A stretch of DNA of 35,488 nucleotides from positions 1 to 35,488 of the forward strand of contig JASWJB010000388.1 in NCBI GenBank assembly GCA_032433595.1, in the 5' to 3' direction. The translations under genes and the position numbers were made by a program. The first letter of the stretch is position 1. Each line of letters starts with the position of its first letter. The notes beneath the pieces are model-generated. The model worked only from the letters and a program-made list of their open reading frames with translations. It ran no database searches and had not been told where the DNA came from. Below, one piece after another: positions 9,048-20,063 of the stretch. Source of the stretch: Conoideocrella luteorostrata (Eukaryota > Ascomycota > Sordariomycetes > Hypocreales > Clavicipitaceae).

Positions 9048-10408
9048 GGTGACGGTATCTGGTGTAAAATCAGTTTTGTTTGTTATTGGACAATTTGGCG
9101 TATGTATTGTGTATGATATTGTGATTATGTTGCGCAGAGGAAAATTGTGGACTTGGGAGGTTCGAATCTTTTATATGCACGACGAACGATATCCATGCCG
9201 TCATTCATTGATGGTTTACATCATATTGGGGGCCCACGACGACGTCAGAGTGATGGTTACTTCTCGAGTATATCCCGCAGTCTACCAACGTACCAAAGGC
9301 TATCCGGCATCCTCACACCATATTTTCGTAAAATACAAAATAATACAACCCCAGTTCTTTCTGAACATTTCAAAAACCACTATTAATAAATTGCCGGTTT
9401 TTTGTGTGCCTCCTTACGCTCCTCGTCCTCCTTCGTCTCCGTTCCGTCTTTGCGCTGTCCAGCGGTCGGGTACTGCCGGCACAAGTAGAAATGCGCCTTT
9501 TGCGTGATGGGTGATTTCGCTGAAAGGTGCCTGTCCTTCTTAAAATATCGTCAATAATACCCAAATCTTGCTCTTTCTTCGAAGTGCCATCTTAAGCTGT
9601 TTCGGATTGAAACCAGACACGCTGCCCTCGCTGGTGCGGGTTGGCACTAGTAGCCCCCCTCTCAGGAGCTGGCATCACACGCCACGGGCGACTTAACACG
9701 GTGCGTGGACTCATTAGACAGACGGGTTGCACTATCCAATCCAGGTCGGTTATCTTGATTGCTGTGTTTTACTTCGGCATTGAGTCTTAGAGTGTCGGGC
9801 CGTAGGACATCTGGTGCGTCCGGATAGGTAAGATAGCTGACTATGATCTAAATTGCCGCTGCCATGAAGCCAGCCAGCCAGCCCGCACAGACGAGCTAAG
9901 TGCCGGCGACGAGAAACTCTATGGGCTAGCTAGTTAGTGAGTCAGTGTCCTGATCTGACCTGATCTCCCCACCCTCGCCCGCTGCCCCCATCCCTAGGTG
10001 CCGCTCTCGGTAGAACCCTCCAACCCTCCAGGCAGCCGGGCTGCTAACTATAGACTCCACTTCGAATATAAGCAGCCTGCAGCGTCGCATTCCATTGCCT
10101 GTCGTTCGTTCTACAAACTCTAGAGTTGGGACAGACGAGGCTCGCCCCGCCCGGCGGTCCTGCCCACGCCCATCTAACATTCAGAGGCTCCAACGCGTAG
10201 CTGCTCCGTACACCTCCTTTTAGTAGCTATTGACTTTTTCTTTTTTTTTTTTTCCTTCTTTACACTGTCAAACCTATCCTCCTTCCCTCCCTCCCTTCCT
10301 TCCTTCCGTCCTTCCTTCCTACGACGTGAAAACAACCGACAGCTGCAAGAACGTTTCTCCTCTTCTCCCTCCCTAAGAGGGCTGGTTTTAGAATCCTAAC
10401 CCAAAGCC
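9048..10408. other. Intergenic region, partly promoter of flanking genes
   Basis: The stretch lies between the divergent small gene (9047, minus) and the Ser-rich gene (10409, plus). Minus-strand bases 9383-9547 hold a 54-codon open frame of protein-like composition (see findings) that I could not turn into a gene. The rest is promoter-like, with a CAGC microsatellite near 9870 and a pyrimidine tract from 10234. Confidence 0.5.
10234..10320 (+). promoter_or_regulatory. Pyrimidine-rich tract upstream of the Ser-rich coiled-coil gene
   Basis: A run of T followed by CCTT/CCCT repeats, about 90-175 bp upstream of the ATG at 10409. CT-rich leaders of this kind are typical of filamentous-fungal promoters near transcription starts. 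Confidence 0.6.
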
Positions 10409-11690
10409 ATGCCCGACCTCAACTCAGTCCCTCCATCACCTCATGCGCTTGCAGCCATGTCTCGTCGACAGTCCTCGCAACAGATGGCCCCTCTGCCTCA
10501 GCCGGCAACATCGGCTCAGTCGTCGTCAATCAATATCCTCCCATCAAACCAGAGTGCAGTAACCCACGGCCATCATAGTCGCAGTGCTAGCTTGAGTCAA
10601 CCTCATGCCTCGTCTTCTGCTGCCTCTCCCCAACTCACTGCGGCCCTGCCATTGCAATCCCAACCTCCCCCGTTATCTGGCGATTCTTCTGTTGGTCCTG
10701 GCCCCGGTCCCTTACGGCACCCTCGTCCCCTCACGATGTCTGAGATGCATATGGAACTGGAGCAGGAGCAAGAAGCGTTGGTACGTATTGCTCGAAGAGA
10801 AAAGTCTTGTGGGTGCCTAAGCAAGCAAATGATTGTTCTAATGCTATGTCTGACAGGTGAACCGATTGACTCGTGAACTATCTATCCTTCGAGCAGCCCA
10901 GAATGCATCAGTAGCGTCCAACACCTCATCTACCTCGACCGCTGCCTCTGCTCACGATCCCCTCACCGAGTCTTCCCTTCTCACTGGCTCTGGCTTTACT
11001 ATTCCCACCGCACGACGACACCACCGGAATTCATCGTCAGCTTCGCAGAATCCCGGCTTGCAGCTTGCTTCTTCATACGAAACGCGACACTCCGTCCCCC
11101 GACCTACGCAGTCCATTCCACTCTCCCGACAAAGCTCACACTCTCGAATTAGTCGAACCAATTCCCCAGGTCCACATCAGAGCGCCACTGGCCCATCGAG
11201 TTACTTTCATAGCCAGCGAGTTCCACACGCTTCGTCAATCTCCATGAGTTCAGTTGCCGCCACTCCAGGAGGCGGAAGTTACCCCGACCAAATGAGCCCC
11301 GGACTCATGCCCGCCACCACCAGATACGAAGAAACCGCATTTTATAGAAACGAGCTTGAGACGACCAAGAAGGAAAACGAAAGTCTAAAAAGACGCATCA
11401 GAGAACTGGAGCGAAGGGTTCATAGCAGAAGAGTAAGCGACGCCAGCCGTCCGAGGAGCGACAGTGTTAGTACAACGGCCAGCGTTAGCATTGCTCCTGC
11501 AGGTGGTGTGAATGTTGCAGGCCCTCGCGATAGCATCGTGCCCCAGCGGCCAGATCGAGAGCGCGGCATGACTGCGCAAAGCATCACCAGTGCTTCGGGA
11601 ATTGTGGCGCTTGGGGTACCAGACGACGAGGTTAAATTCGGAGAGAGCGCGGCAAGTGCAGGTGTCACAGGACAGCAGCATCAACCATAG
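10409..11690 (+). CDS. Ser-rich protein with two coiled-coil segments, function unknown
   Basis: Two exons, 10409-10780 and 10857-11690, encode 401 aa. The 76-bp phase-0 intron (GTACGT...ACAG) joins EQEQEAL to VNRLTRELSILR, giving a continuous heptad-like segment at about residues 110-140. A second charged coiled coil lies at about 281-316 (ELETTKKENESLKRRIRELE). Everything else is low-complexity Ser/Pro/Gln/His sequence, likely disordered, with many RxxS sites typical of basophilic-kinase targets (SRRQSS, HSRSAS, HRNSSS, SRTNSP). A second in-frame ATG at 10457 is possible; the first is preferred because MPDLNSVPPSP reads naturally. No enzyme domain, signal peptide or membrane segment is seen. 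The splice-spanning coiled coil looks conserved; I cannot name the family. Convergent with the gene ending at 12288. Confidence 0.8.
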
Positions 11691-12287
11691 CGATATTTTG
11701 GCCATTCGAGACGGGCAGCTAGTCCGCAGAGGTGGCATTTCTGGATTTACATCATGGACTACGGGGTTTTGGTAATGAGGGACAATGGCGTTAAGGGAGC
11801 GGTTGAGAAAGTCGGGATTTTTGTAGCTACTTTTTTCAAGCTAATCTCCATCAGGGCGAAGGCTTGCGCAAACGAATTGGTCTAAACTGAGCTAAGTATT
11901 CATTCTTCGTGTTCGTTGTTTGCGCTGCTAGTGCTGCCGCTTAAACAACAATTCTTCTGCAGCAACGGCGACAATTACGTAACTCCAGTGCAAATAGCAC
12001 TCCCCCCCGGTGCATGACAGCAATGTTTCCTGCTTTCTTGATTGATCACATTGGTCCAGCCTATGTCAGCTCCTTCACCAATGAGTATAGTTTTATCAAC
12101 GGCGACACCAGCCAATCGTTCCTTCTGATAATCTCTCCGCCAAGTGTGCATTTCAAAGATATTGGGCCAAGTATCTCATGTCAGAGAACCTGTAGTGTCA
12201 CCCTGCCACTTCCAAGCAACCATTAAAACAAAAAGCTCGCCCAGGCTGTCCTACCCTAAAGCGAATGGGGAAGCCGCTCAAATTACT
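11691..12287. other. Convergent intergenic region
   Basis: About 600 bp between two convergent stop codons, presumably both 3' UTRs. I see no conserved gene or repeat here apart from short C and T runs. Confidence 0.6.
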
Positions 12288-13403
12288 TTAATCTTCCCAA
12301 ATAATTTTTCTGGGGCTTGTTTCCTGTGTCAGTCTCCTGGTCCGCTTGGCCAACGGCTCATCGTCAGAGTCAGTGTCCAAACCTGGACATGTTATTGGCG
12401 TAAGTGGTCTCCGTGGACGCTTATCAGCTGTGTTCCCAAAAAGAGCTTGCCACCGGAAACAACGATGTCGCTTTTCGTCGTTGCTGCCGGTGAAATCCCC
12501 AGCAATCCGGTTTGTTGACGTGACGATCTCTTGCGCAGAACCATGGGTTGGGTTATCTGAGCTTGTGGTTCCTGCAGGTGTATGCTTGGTCTCCCTTGGA
12601 AGTGCACTATCCGCGAGGAAGCCCACTTGGACTTCTCGGAGCATATCCTCATCCTCGCCAGAAACAACGTCTTGCACGTCTCTAGGTGCGGTCTCTCTCC
12701 TCATTGTACGTGACTCTGTCTCTTCTTTCGCTTTGTTTGCAGAAAGCCGCATTTGGAGCCGTTCCTCCGTAAGCTCCAATATACGATCATACGTGGTTTG
12801 CTTGCCTATATCCTCCACAAGATTGAATGCCGCTTTCAAGGCAGTCTTGAACTTGCGGACCTCGATCTGGCTTTTCGTGATCTTCTCGAGCAGGAGTTTG
12901 TTGGTCTGGTAGAGCTCACCGTCTTCGTACTTCCTGAGTAACTCGGCGTGCTGTTGTTTCTCAGTTTTGAGTTCCTCTTCAGCGCTTGCCAACCCATCGG
13001 TGAGGGTACTTATGGTGCTGTTTTTGTCGGCGATGGTGCGTTGCTTCTTGGCGATGTCATTTTTTAACTCTCTTTTCTCTTGTTTCAAGCGAGAGTTTGA
13101 AATGGTAAGGGCTTCGCTTTTGTGCCGGAAGAGTTTCTCGCTGTCCATTGCTGATTTGACTTGCTCCCAAAGCGGGGGGCCGTCTGTTGGGGAAGTGTTT
13201 CGGGCAGGTTGTTTGAAGTCAGGCTGACACGTTCTGCTTTTGGATGTGACTCTTGAGCTCTGCTCGGGGAAAGAGCTCGTGAATTGGTTATATGCGCTGG
13301 GAGGGGCGGGCTGAGGTGGTGCTGGAAGGGGAGGAGGGATTTTAAACTTGGGTTTCATAAGCATGGCAGCCTGTGAAGAAGACGTTTCGCAACTGGGAGG
13401 CAT
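12288..13403 (-). CDS. Coiled-coil protein with Pro-rich N-terminus and nuclear-type basic C-terminus
   Basis: Single minus-strand exon of 371 aa if translation starts at the ATG at 13403 (MPPSCETSSSQ). The frame stays open up to 13778, but that extension translates a poly-A/CAA tract into poly-Phe/Val and is therefore taken as 5' UTR. Residues about 22-37 are Pro-rich (KIPPPLPAPPQPAPP). Residues about 80-230 are rich in charged heptads (SRLKQEKRELKNDIAKK; EEELKTEKQQHAELLRKYE) and should form a coiled coil. The C-terminal 50 residues carry KRPRRP and AKRTRR around an acidic DTDSDDE stretch, resembling a bipartite nuclear localisation signal. No catalytic or named domain. A nuclear or chromosome-associated structural role is inference only. 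Confidence 0.72.
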   Translation of the reverse strand: MPPSCETSSSQAAMLMKPKFKIPPPLPAPPQPAPPSAYNQFTSSFPEQSSRVTSKSRTCQPDFKQPARNTSPTDGPPLWEQVKSAMDSEKLFRHKSEALTISNSRLKQEKRELKNDIAKKQRTIADKNSTISTLTDGLASAEEELKTEKQQHAELLRKYEDGELYQTNKLLLEKITKSQIEVRKFKTALKAAFNLVEDIGKQTTYDRILELTEERLQMRLSANKAKEETESRTMRRETAPRDVQDVVSGEDEDMLREVQVGFLADSALPRETKHTPAGTTSSDNPTHGSAQEIVTSTNRIAGDFTGSNDEKRHRCFRWQALFGNTADKRPRRPLTPITCPGLDTDSDDEPLAKRTRRLTQETSPRKIIWED

Positions 13404-13460
13404 TGTGCAAAACGCTGGGATTGAGACGAAACTAATTAGAGAGGTAGAAACAACAACAAC

Positions 13461-13478
13461 AAAAAAAAAAAAAAAAAA
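13461..13478. repeat. Poly-A tract preceded by CAA repeats
   Basis: Eighteen consecutive A residues preceded by three CAA units, located 58-75 bp upstream of the coiled-coil gene ATG (poly-T on its coding strand). It makes the longer N-terminal reading implausible. Confidence 0.95.
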
Positions 13479-15405
13479 GAAGGGAGGGGGGACAACGAGT
13501 ATTTGCGAGTAATTGATTGTGCCGTTGAACATGCTTATACACCGACGCGTTTCGACATGTTGCTGCCAAGACGATACGCACGAAAGGAAAGCAGGAGGAG
13601 TAAAGTGTGGAATGAAAAATGGGAGTAAGGCTGGAGTTGAGAAGGAGTATATACATCTACAGGAGGATGCTGCTTTGAAGTGTTGAGGTGATAATCTGCG
13701 AAAGAATCCGAACTGAGTTAAGAGTGAGCAGTAGCTGAGCCTAAGGTGAGTCCGAGGAACAGTGGCGCAAACATTCATCAGACGTCAGAGTGTGCATCTA
13801 CATTAAGTATCTACATTTAACGGTAGTTCATCTTCTTGGTCCTGGACATGTCTTCTGACTTTTAGGCGGAACTTTGTGTATTCGAGCTCCTATTGGCACA
13901 CGAGTTCCCTGTAGGTCCTGTCTTTTATATCCTGTGCTTCTCTGAGAGGGCCACACATCAAGCACAGCCTGATTCTCCGTCCAAGGTTTATAGATCACAC
14001 GAATCACCAATATAGGCTAAGTCCTATTATGTTTTTTGTTCGCCCATTGCTGATAGTTGAAAGGCGATCCGCAAGACGCTTCCGCGAAGATCTTCGAAGT
14101 GTGGGCATTCCATTGTTTTCTATCCCACAACTGCCCTCCCGAAGTAGTCCATCATGTAGCGTTCAGGATGTTCATCTTATTCCGGCGTTGTAGGGACGGT
14201 GTGGGTTGCACAGGGTGGTGTGTAATATTGATCTAGATCAATTGCTTCAAAAATGCAAAAACGATGTATTCAAATCTGTCTGTCTAAGAAGAAGAAAACA
14301 AGTCAAGGTGGAAGGCTCGATATCGCCGTATAAATATCGTGGCCGAAAGGTGGCCACGTGACCCGCTCCGTGCTTCATATTGTGCTTGACAGCAGGATCC
14401 CAACAGACGGACAAGTTCGAACGTAGCTGTTGCTCTGTTATTCCGAATCATGACCTTGGATCTTCGAGGCCAGCCCAGAGCCATGTCTTGCGTCTTGCGA
14501 TGAAAATTGGCATAGTCATCTCTATCTCGTTAAGCTTAGATACAAGCTTCCCTCATGGAAGCTCATGGGCTCGAAATAACAGACAACCCCCCCAAGGGCT
14601 CTTCTGGGAGAACGTATCGCCAGATGTGGGCTCGGACTCCCGTGAGGAAGTATCGAGAAGGGGTAGTAGGAGAAAGTCGAGGGCGTGTAAGAGACGAGGT
14701 TCGGCCCGTCCCGAAGACGGACAATTCGTGAGTTCTAAGGCGGGAGAATTGACAAGACTTGAGGAGAGAATATGCGATGCTTTTTCTTGCTGCAGCTGGT
14801 TCATACGGGGCTGTTACTTCCATGGTTGTTGCTGTCGAGCTGTCAAGGGGTATGAGGATCCGTGGATGGCAGATGCGATACGGAATGAAGAGAGGGAAGA
14901 GCGGACTAAATGAGGAAACTGACGAGATATGTATAGGCTGTTGGCGGTTCCAGTGATACTGGTTAGTTAAAACGCGCTCCTTTGAGAAGAGTAGGAGTGA
15001 ACACGAGCGATTTGAAGTCAGTAGTCGTTTCGCGGTGGCCAACTACGCCCGGTGTAGCGAAAAGACATATGCTATAGTTTCTTCCGCTGAAACCACCATT
15101 GAAGCGTTGCTGCAATGTGTCAACTGTGTCGAAAAGCACCTCAGGGCACGGGCACTTCAGGATCTGGTGTAAGGCGATTTCTGCAATTTGCCTTGTACAA
15201 CAAGCAATGCGTGACAATGAAGTAAATTAGAGAGAATACCCATGTACAAGCTAACAAAAAGCACTTCACTACCTTATAGTATTGTGTGGTGACTCTTTCG
15301 TTTGACTGTGCAAACGTTGCATTTGGGCCGTCCGTCGGGCTGGTCGCCGTTGAAGATGGTCTGGTCACAAGAAAAGCGCTCGACCAACAAGGTAGTTAGG
15401 CTGAC

Positions 15406-15810
15406 ATGCGTACCTGGATAATTCCTGGCGTTCTTTCATTGTTCCAGCTAAGTGCTGGAGTTGCTGTGGCCTTGAGTTGCGATACTAAGTACGAACAGCA
15501 AAGAATACAAATGGTAGCTGGATTAGATGCACTGCCCGCATGCGGGTGTGAGAGCGCACAAGGTATAAGCCACGTGGTATTTGAGAATCTATCATCTAAT
15601 TATCTACTGGTTTGTACTGTATCTATCAATGCTTTGGGCATCAAATGCATCAAATGCATCAAAGCGTCTTTGAGGTGGCGTCCGTTTTTGATGTTTCCGT
15701 TGCCGCTGCTAACGATGGTTGCGTTTTCCGTATTTTATCTGCATCTACAGTCTGCAAAGAATTCTCATAGCTTTCCAGAGCATTTTCAGCCAAACTTTCG
15801 CCTTCCTTGA
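15406..15810 (+). CDS. Possible small secreted protein, doubtful
   Basis: ORF of 134 codons whose first 24 residues (MRTWIIPGVLSLFQLSAGVA...) have the n/h/c layout of a signal peptide, followed by a short segment with three Cys (SCDTKYEQ, PACGC). After about residue 52 the text looks non-coding and includes a tandem repeat translating to IKCIKCIK. The real gene, if any, may be a short effector-like peptide with an intron starting near 15561, or a relic. Nothing recognised. Confidence 0.2.
   Translation: MRTWIIPGVLSLFQLSAGVAVALSCDTKYEQQRIQMVAGLDALPACGCESAQGISHVVFENLSSNYLLVCTVSINALGIKCIKCIKASLRWRPFLMFPLPLLTMVAFSVFYLHLQSAKNSHSFPEHFQPNFRLP
15638..15664. repeat. Nine-base tandem repeat
   Basis: Three consecutive copies of GCATCAAAT (the last incomplete). 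Confidence 0.85.
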
Positions 15811-18800
15811 ATATAATCCCCCCCCCTCCTGTCCCCCAAAATTTGGCCCGTTTGACGTTGCCGAGCAGTGTTGATTCGTTCGTTATGTGAGATGCTCTAG
15901 ACCTAGCTGATTGTACTCTACGGCATGGCATCATAAGAATCCATCTTGGAACAATAGCACTCAAATTTATTACGGTAACAGTGACAGGTAGGAAAGAGAA
16001 ATAAAGGAATTACAACATTACAGTGCAACCATAGTCGTAACTTAACTTGCCACGGGCATCAGCACCATGCGCAGCATAATTTTCAGACTGCATAGGAAAC
16101 GATAAAAGTAAGTGATGGATAAACTAATCTTCTAGTACATTTGGACTACGCAATCCACCTTCGTCATGTCGAACACTTCATGTATGCGTCGTCGGCTCTG
16201 CGGGTTCCCAGGAGAACGGGCTGCACCGGCTTGTCTCCTCAGATGCTCTAATCCAACGTCTTTCATAGCAAGCATCTCCTCTCTTGATCAGACTACGAAC
16301 AACAGCAAATGCACATAAGTTTGACTGTGACCGCCCCCAGATGCAGGAATACCTCTAGTCACGCTCGTTCCCTGAACTTTTCACTACATTGATATCCATC
16401 TCGTTGGACCAACATCTGCCAAGTCAGTGGCGACATTCTTGGCATTCTTCCCTACGTAGATCTGTTGATATCACAACTGGCATCGGTTTTGACATACACC
16501 CCGGTGAAACAGTCCAAGGTGTCGGGTTATTGTCCGCTTTTGTAACTTTCCGAGTCTCCAATTGGAACTATTGACCGTGTTAGGGACTATCGGATCGTGG
16601 CACGCGGGCGACATTCTGAGTTTACACGAGTTCCAAGCCAACCCAGTCGTCATAAAGAGCTTGGCTAAAGTATCACATTAGGTTGGGGCTGAAAGATTAT
16701 TATGTGTCAAAGACGGCGGCTTTACAGGTACAGAAGACAGAGTTTCTAGACAGCAACATAAGAACCGAGTTTAAGCGAACTACGGATTCAAAATTTCAAT
16801 CAACTACTCCGCAGCCCGTCTCATTTGTGAGGTTGTGGCGTTGTGTGAGTTTCTCCGCGCAGTAAGCGCAAAGATGGTGGCAGAAGCTAGGATAACAACA
16901 TGCTCCAGGGCGGCAACGCTAGAAAGATTAGAACCATTTTGGAATGGCAGAATGGAAATATGAGCTCGGTCTTGTTGTCCTGCAAAGATCAGCGTTTATA
17001 TGCAGGATGGAGGTATCATGAGGTCTGGACCACGAGAGGGAATATCTTGGCAAATCTTGGCTGCGTCCATATCTGCGGAGCTTGCGCCTGAGCACTATCT
17101 GCAAAAGTCGTACAATCGAGCTGCGGGGTTTGTTGGCTTGGCAAGGAATCTACTCCGTGCATACAATACTCAAACATGTTTGCACCAGTTGACAAAAGTT
17201 CCTCCGTTATCATGAGCGCTACGCAATCAATACCAGAGGATGCATTTTTGATGCATTCCCCGATATTGCCATGTCAATTGTTGGCTGGCTTATCCACTCT
17301 CCCACTCTCTCGTGATGCTAAATCGTATCGCAGTCATGATGGGGGGCTGGTCTATGAGGATTTGTCGGTCCGTGATGACGTTCGGTGCGCTAGTATTTTC
17401 TGTATGTCATTATGGATGGCATGGTAGGATTGAATGATGTATTGGCCGATAGTGCTGTGTTGGGACAAACCGTGCGAATGCGGTACGGTACGTAAGGGGT
17501 AACTATTAACTATCGCTCGGTGGCCATTGAGAAGCACAGAAGAGCATACAATACACGGCAATCTATGATTCGTGACACGGAACATGAACGCCCTTGCCCC
17601 CAGGCATGTAGGCCGTGCTGTAGCCAAGGCAGGAAGTCTGATAGTTTTAGGACGAGCCTAATTGGTGCGGGCGCCGGATGATGGGGGTCAGGGATGCCGA
17701 AGACCTAATTAGGCCGCATATACTCCGTACTAGCTAGCCAGTATCACCAAGGGTTAAATGAGGGGGATCTGGACTTCTGGCCCCAGGAACTTTCGGCAAG
17801 ATTACCGCCATTGGCGAATCGCGCGTGGGGCGCACACCATTTGATAGCAAAGAACAACCTTATTTTTGGCACGCTGTGCTTGGTGGTTGACCTGCCTACT
17901 TGGGCAGTGGTGGCTGGGCTTTTATGAGCATGATGAGCGCCACAAGACAGTGTCTGCGCGGGAAGGAGATTTGACGAGGCACCTCGGATGGGTGTGCTGA
18001 GAGGGAAGGGAAGGGAGGCAGGGAAGGCGAAACAAAAAATGAAGAAGGACGGGCAAAAATGAGGAGAAGGAGCAGGGCAAGATGTTGAAGCAGTCAAACT
18101 GCCGTAGGTATGGTGAGATCACAGTACTTGGACCGTGCCTTACTCTACAATGCAATACAACATTCATTCCTTGTTTGGCGGCTTTCCCCGTTCGGCTGTC
18201 TTACTGTACCTCTGCATCTGGGACTTACACTAACTAGTTACTTACTCGGTACGGAGAACTTGGGTAGCCCATACTCGCATTCGTATGTAATCATACACTA
18301 GTGATATGCAGAGTACACGGATGCCCAGGTGCCCAGGTGGCATTGCATTGTATTGTATAGAGAAAATTGTCGTGTTGCTTGAGCTAGCGGCTGTCTATTC
18401 CTCAATTATCTTCCTCTCAGTAGCTGTCTGCCGCGATGCCCCCACACGGCAGATAATCCATGTACTCCGTAAGTAACCTCGTGTTTAGATCAGTACTAGC
18501 CAAGTACCTAGGGAGTTGTTGTATGTCCTAGGAGATGCTTCCATGCGCAACTGCTTCGTGGAGAAATACAACATTAATTCACTACTCCGTGCGGATCAGA
18601 ACACTCGTCAATCCCGTCTATTGTCGCACCACCCAACCACTCCTCTCCTCTCCACACTTTTATCTCCCTCGCCCTCGCGACTTCAACCCAGGCCAAGATC
18701 TTGGCTTCACCGCCAGCTGACGGAAGCCGCTATTGGCTAGCCACTGGTCACACAGCAGCATGTAATCTGGTCCCCCCTTCTCAAGCAATCGGGGCTCCTC

Positions 18801-20063
18801 TGTACTCTATTTTGAGTGCTGACGCCTTGGCTACCCGTCCACATTGGATTGGTTAGTTCCAGCTGCCACCTGTGCGCCACAACAGCACCCTTTCAGGCCA
18901 TCCAACCCCGATGTCCTTTTGGACGGCCTGCTGATGGTGGTCGAACAAAAGAACATTTGCCACGAAAATGAAAAGGGAAAGCAGCTGGCGACATCCCGAA
19001 CTAGCATCCATGCCAAGAACACCATCCCAGCACACCTATCGCGTCTTGGTGTTGTCAGTGAGCAAGGAGGGCTCGGGGACATGGTAACCGCTTCGATGGG
19101 TCGACACTGCCATCATAGCCACTAGGAACCGGCGTGGTATTGACTGCTGAGGTCCATTGCCACTTGTGACCATGTTCAATAACCGTACGAGAACGATGCC
19201 ATATGATTGGCTTGTGTCATAGTGAAATAGTCGTTCTCGTCACCAGTATGAATCGCGGGCGGCCCAAGAGTCATTGTGCTATGGCTTTTATAGTAGATGC
19301 ATGCTTTTTTTCATCTCCGAATAGCTCTGCAAAACTTCAACGGCAGAAATCATGACATTTGGCTCTGCTTGGCAAGCTAGGGGGTCATCTTTCACCTTCT
19401 GTCTTGGGGTCTTACTTTGGATGGCTAGGTTTCGTCCACTTCAATTAACTGGTTCTAGACGACATACAGGCAACTTAATGAGGTGGTTGGCTCAACCTCG
19501 ATCCAAACATTCCAACGCTGGATAGTTCCTCCCAGATGGCATATCTTGGTAGCGTGTTTCTTGGCAAGTCTGTTCCACGCCCAACGCTTGCTTGGCATCG
19601 TGAAGGTGGCCCGAGTTATTGCTGCCATTTTTCAGCCGTGTGATCAATACTACCAAACGTTCTCCGTGCGAACTACTACCAGCACATATTGGTGCATATC
19701 GGGGGTGGATACGGCGCGGAAAACTCGTTCCCTTTCGCCTTGTTGAGCTCCATCCCTGTCAGTCACACAATTACGCCATGTGCCATGCAAACACTCTGTA
19801 TCAATCCCAGGACTTAGTAGAGCCAGCATGGCTGGAAAGGCTTGCCACCTTCCCAAAGTCTAATCGATACGTGCGGTACACTGCATGCCAAGCAAAGCAT
19901 TCTGATCAAGGGTTACATTTAGCATGTCACAGATTTTTCATATGAAAGGGTCGCATCCCGCTGCTACCTTCAAGAGACTTCTTCTGTCTTGTGTTCCTCA
20001 CGGACTTGGTCCCAAATAGAGCAACGATCTTCTAGTAGATTTAATTATTTACGAGTCGCAGCT

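Larger units (their letters stand above)
13479..20063. other. Gene desert of about 6.6 kb
   Basis: I cannot support a conserved gene here. Open frames at 14380-14913 (plus), 14563-15042 (minus), 15659-15964 (minus) and 18844-19125 (plus) show no known motif and overlap each other antisense. The stretch includes a possible secreted ORF (15406-15810), a GCATCAAAT triplet repeat (15638-15664), TACTCCGTA at 17721 and 18463, and purine-rich sequence near 18000. The last few hundred bases should be the promoter of the peptide transporter. Confidence 0.55.

Noticed and set aside
9125..9175. tRNA gene suggested by GGTTCGAATC and GCGCAGAGG
   Set aside because: Box spacing is too short and no acceptor or anticodon stem forms.
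13404..13778. N-terminal extension of the coiled-coil protein by 125 residues
   Set aside because: The extra frame reads through a poly-A/CAA tract as poly-Phe/Val and looks like translated leader; the inner ATG at 13403 begins plausible protein sequence.
14380..15042. Overlapping plus (177 aa) and minus (159 aa) ORFs
   Set aside because: They are antisense to each other, lack domains or splice support, and neither has convincing protein character over its full length.
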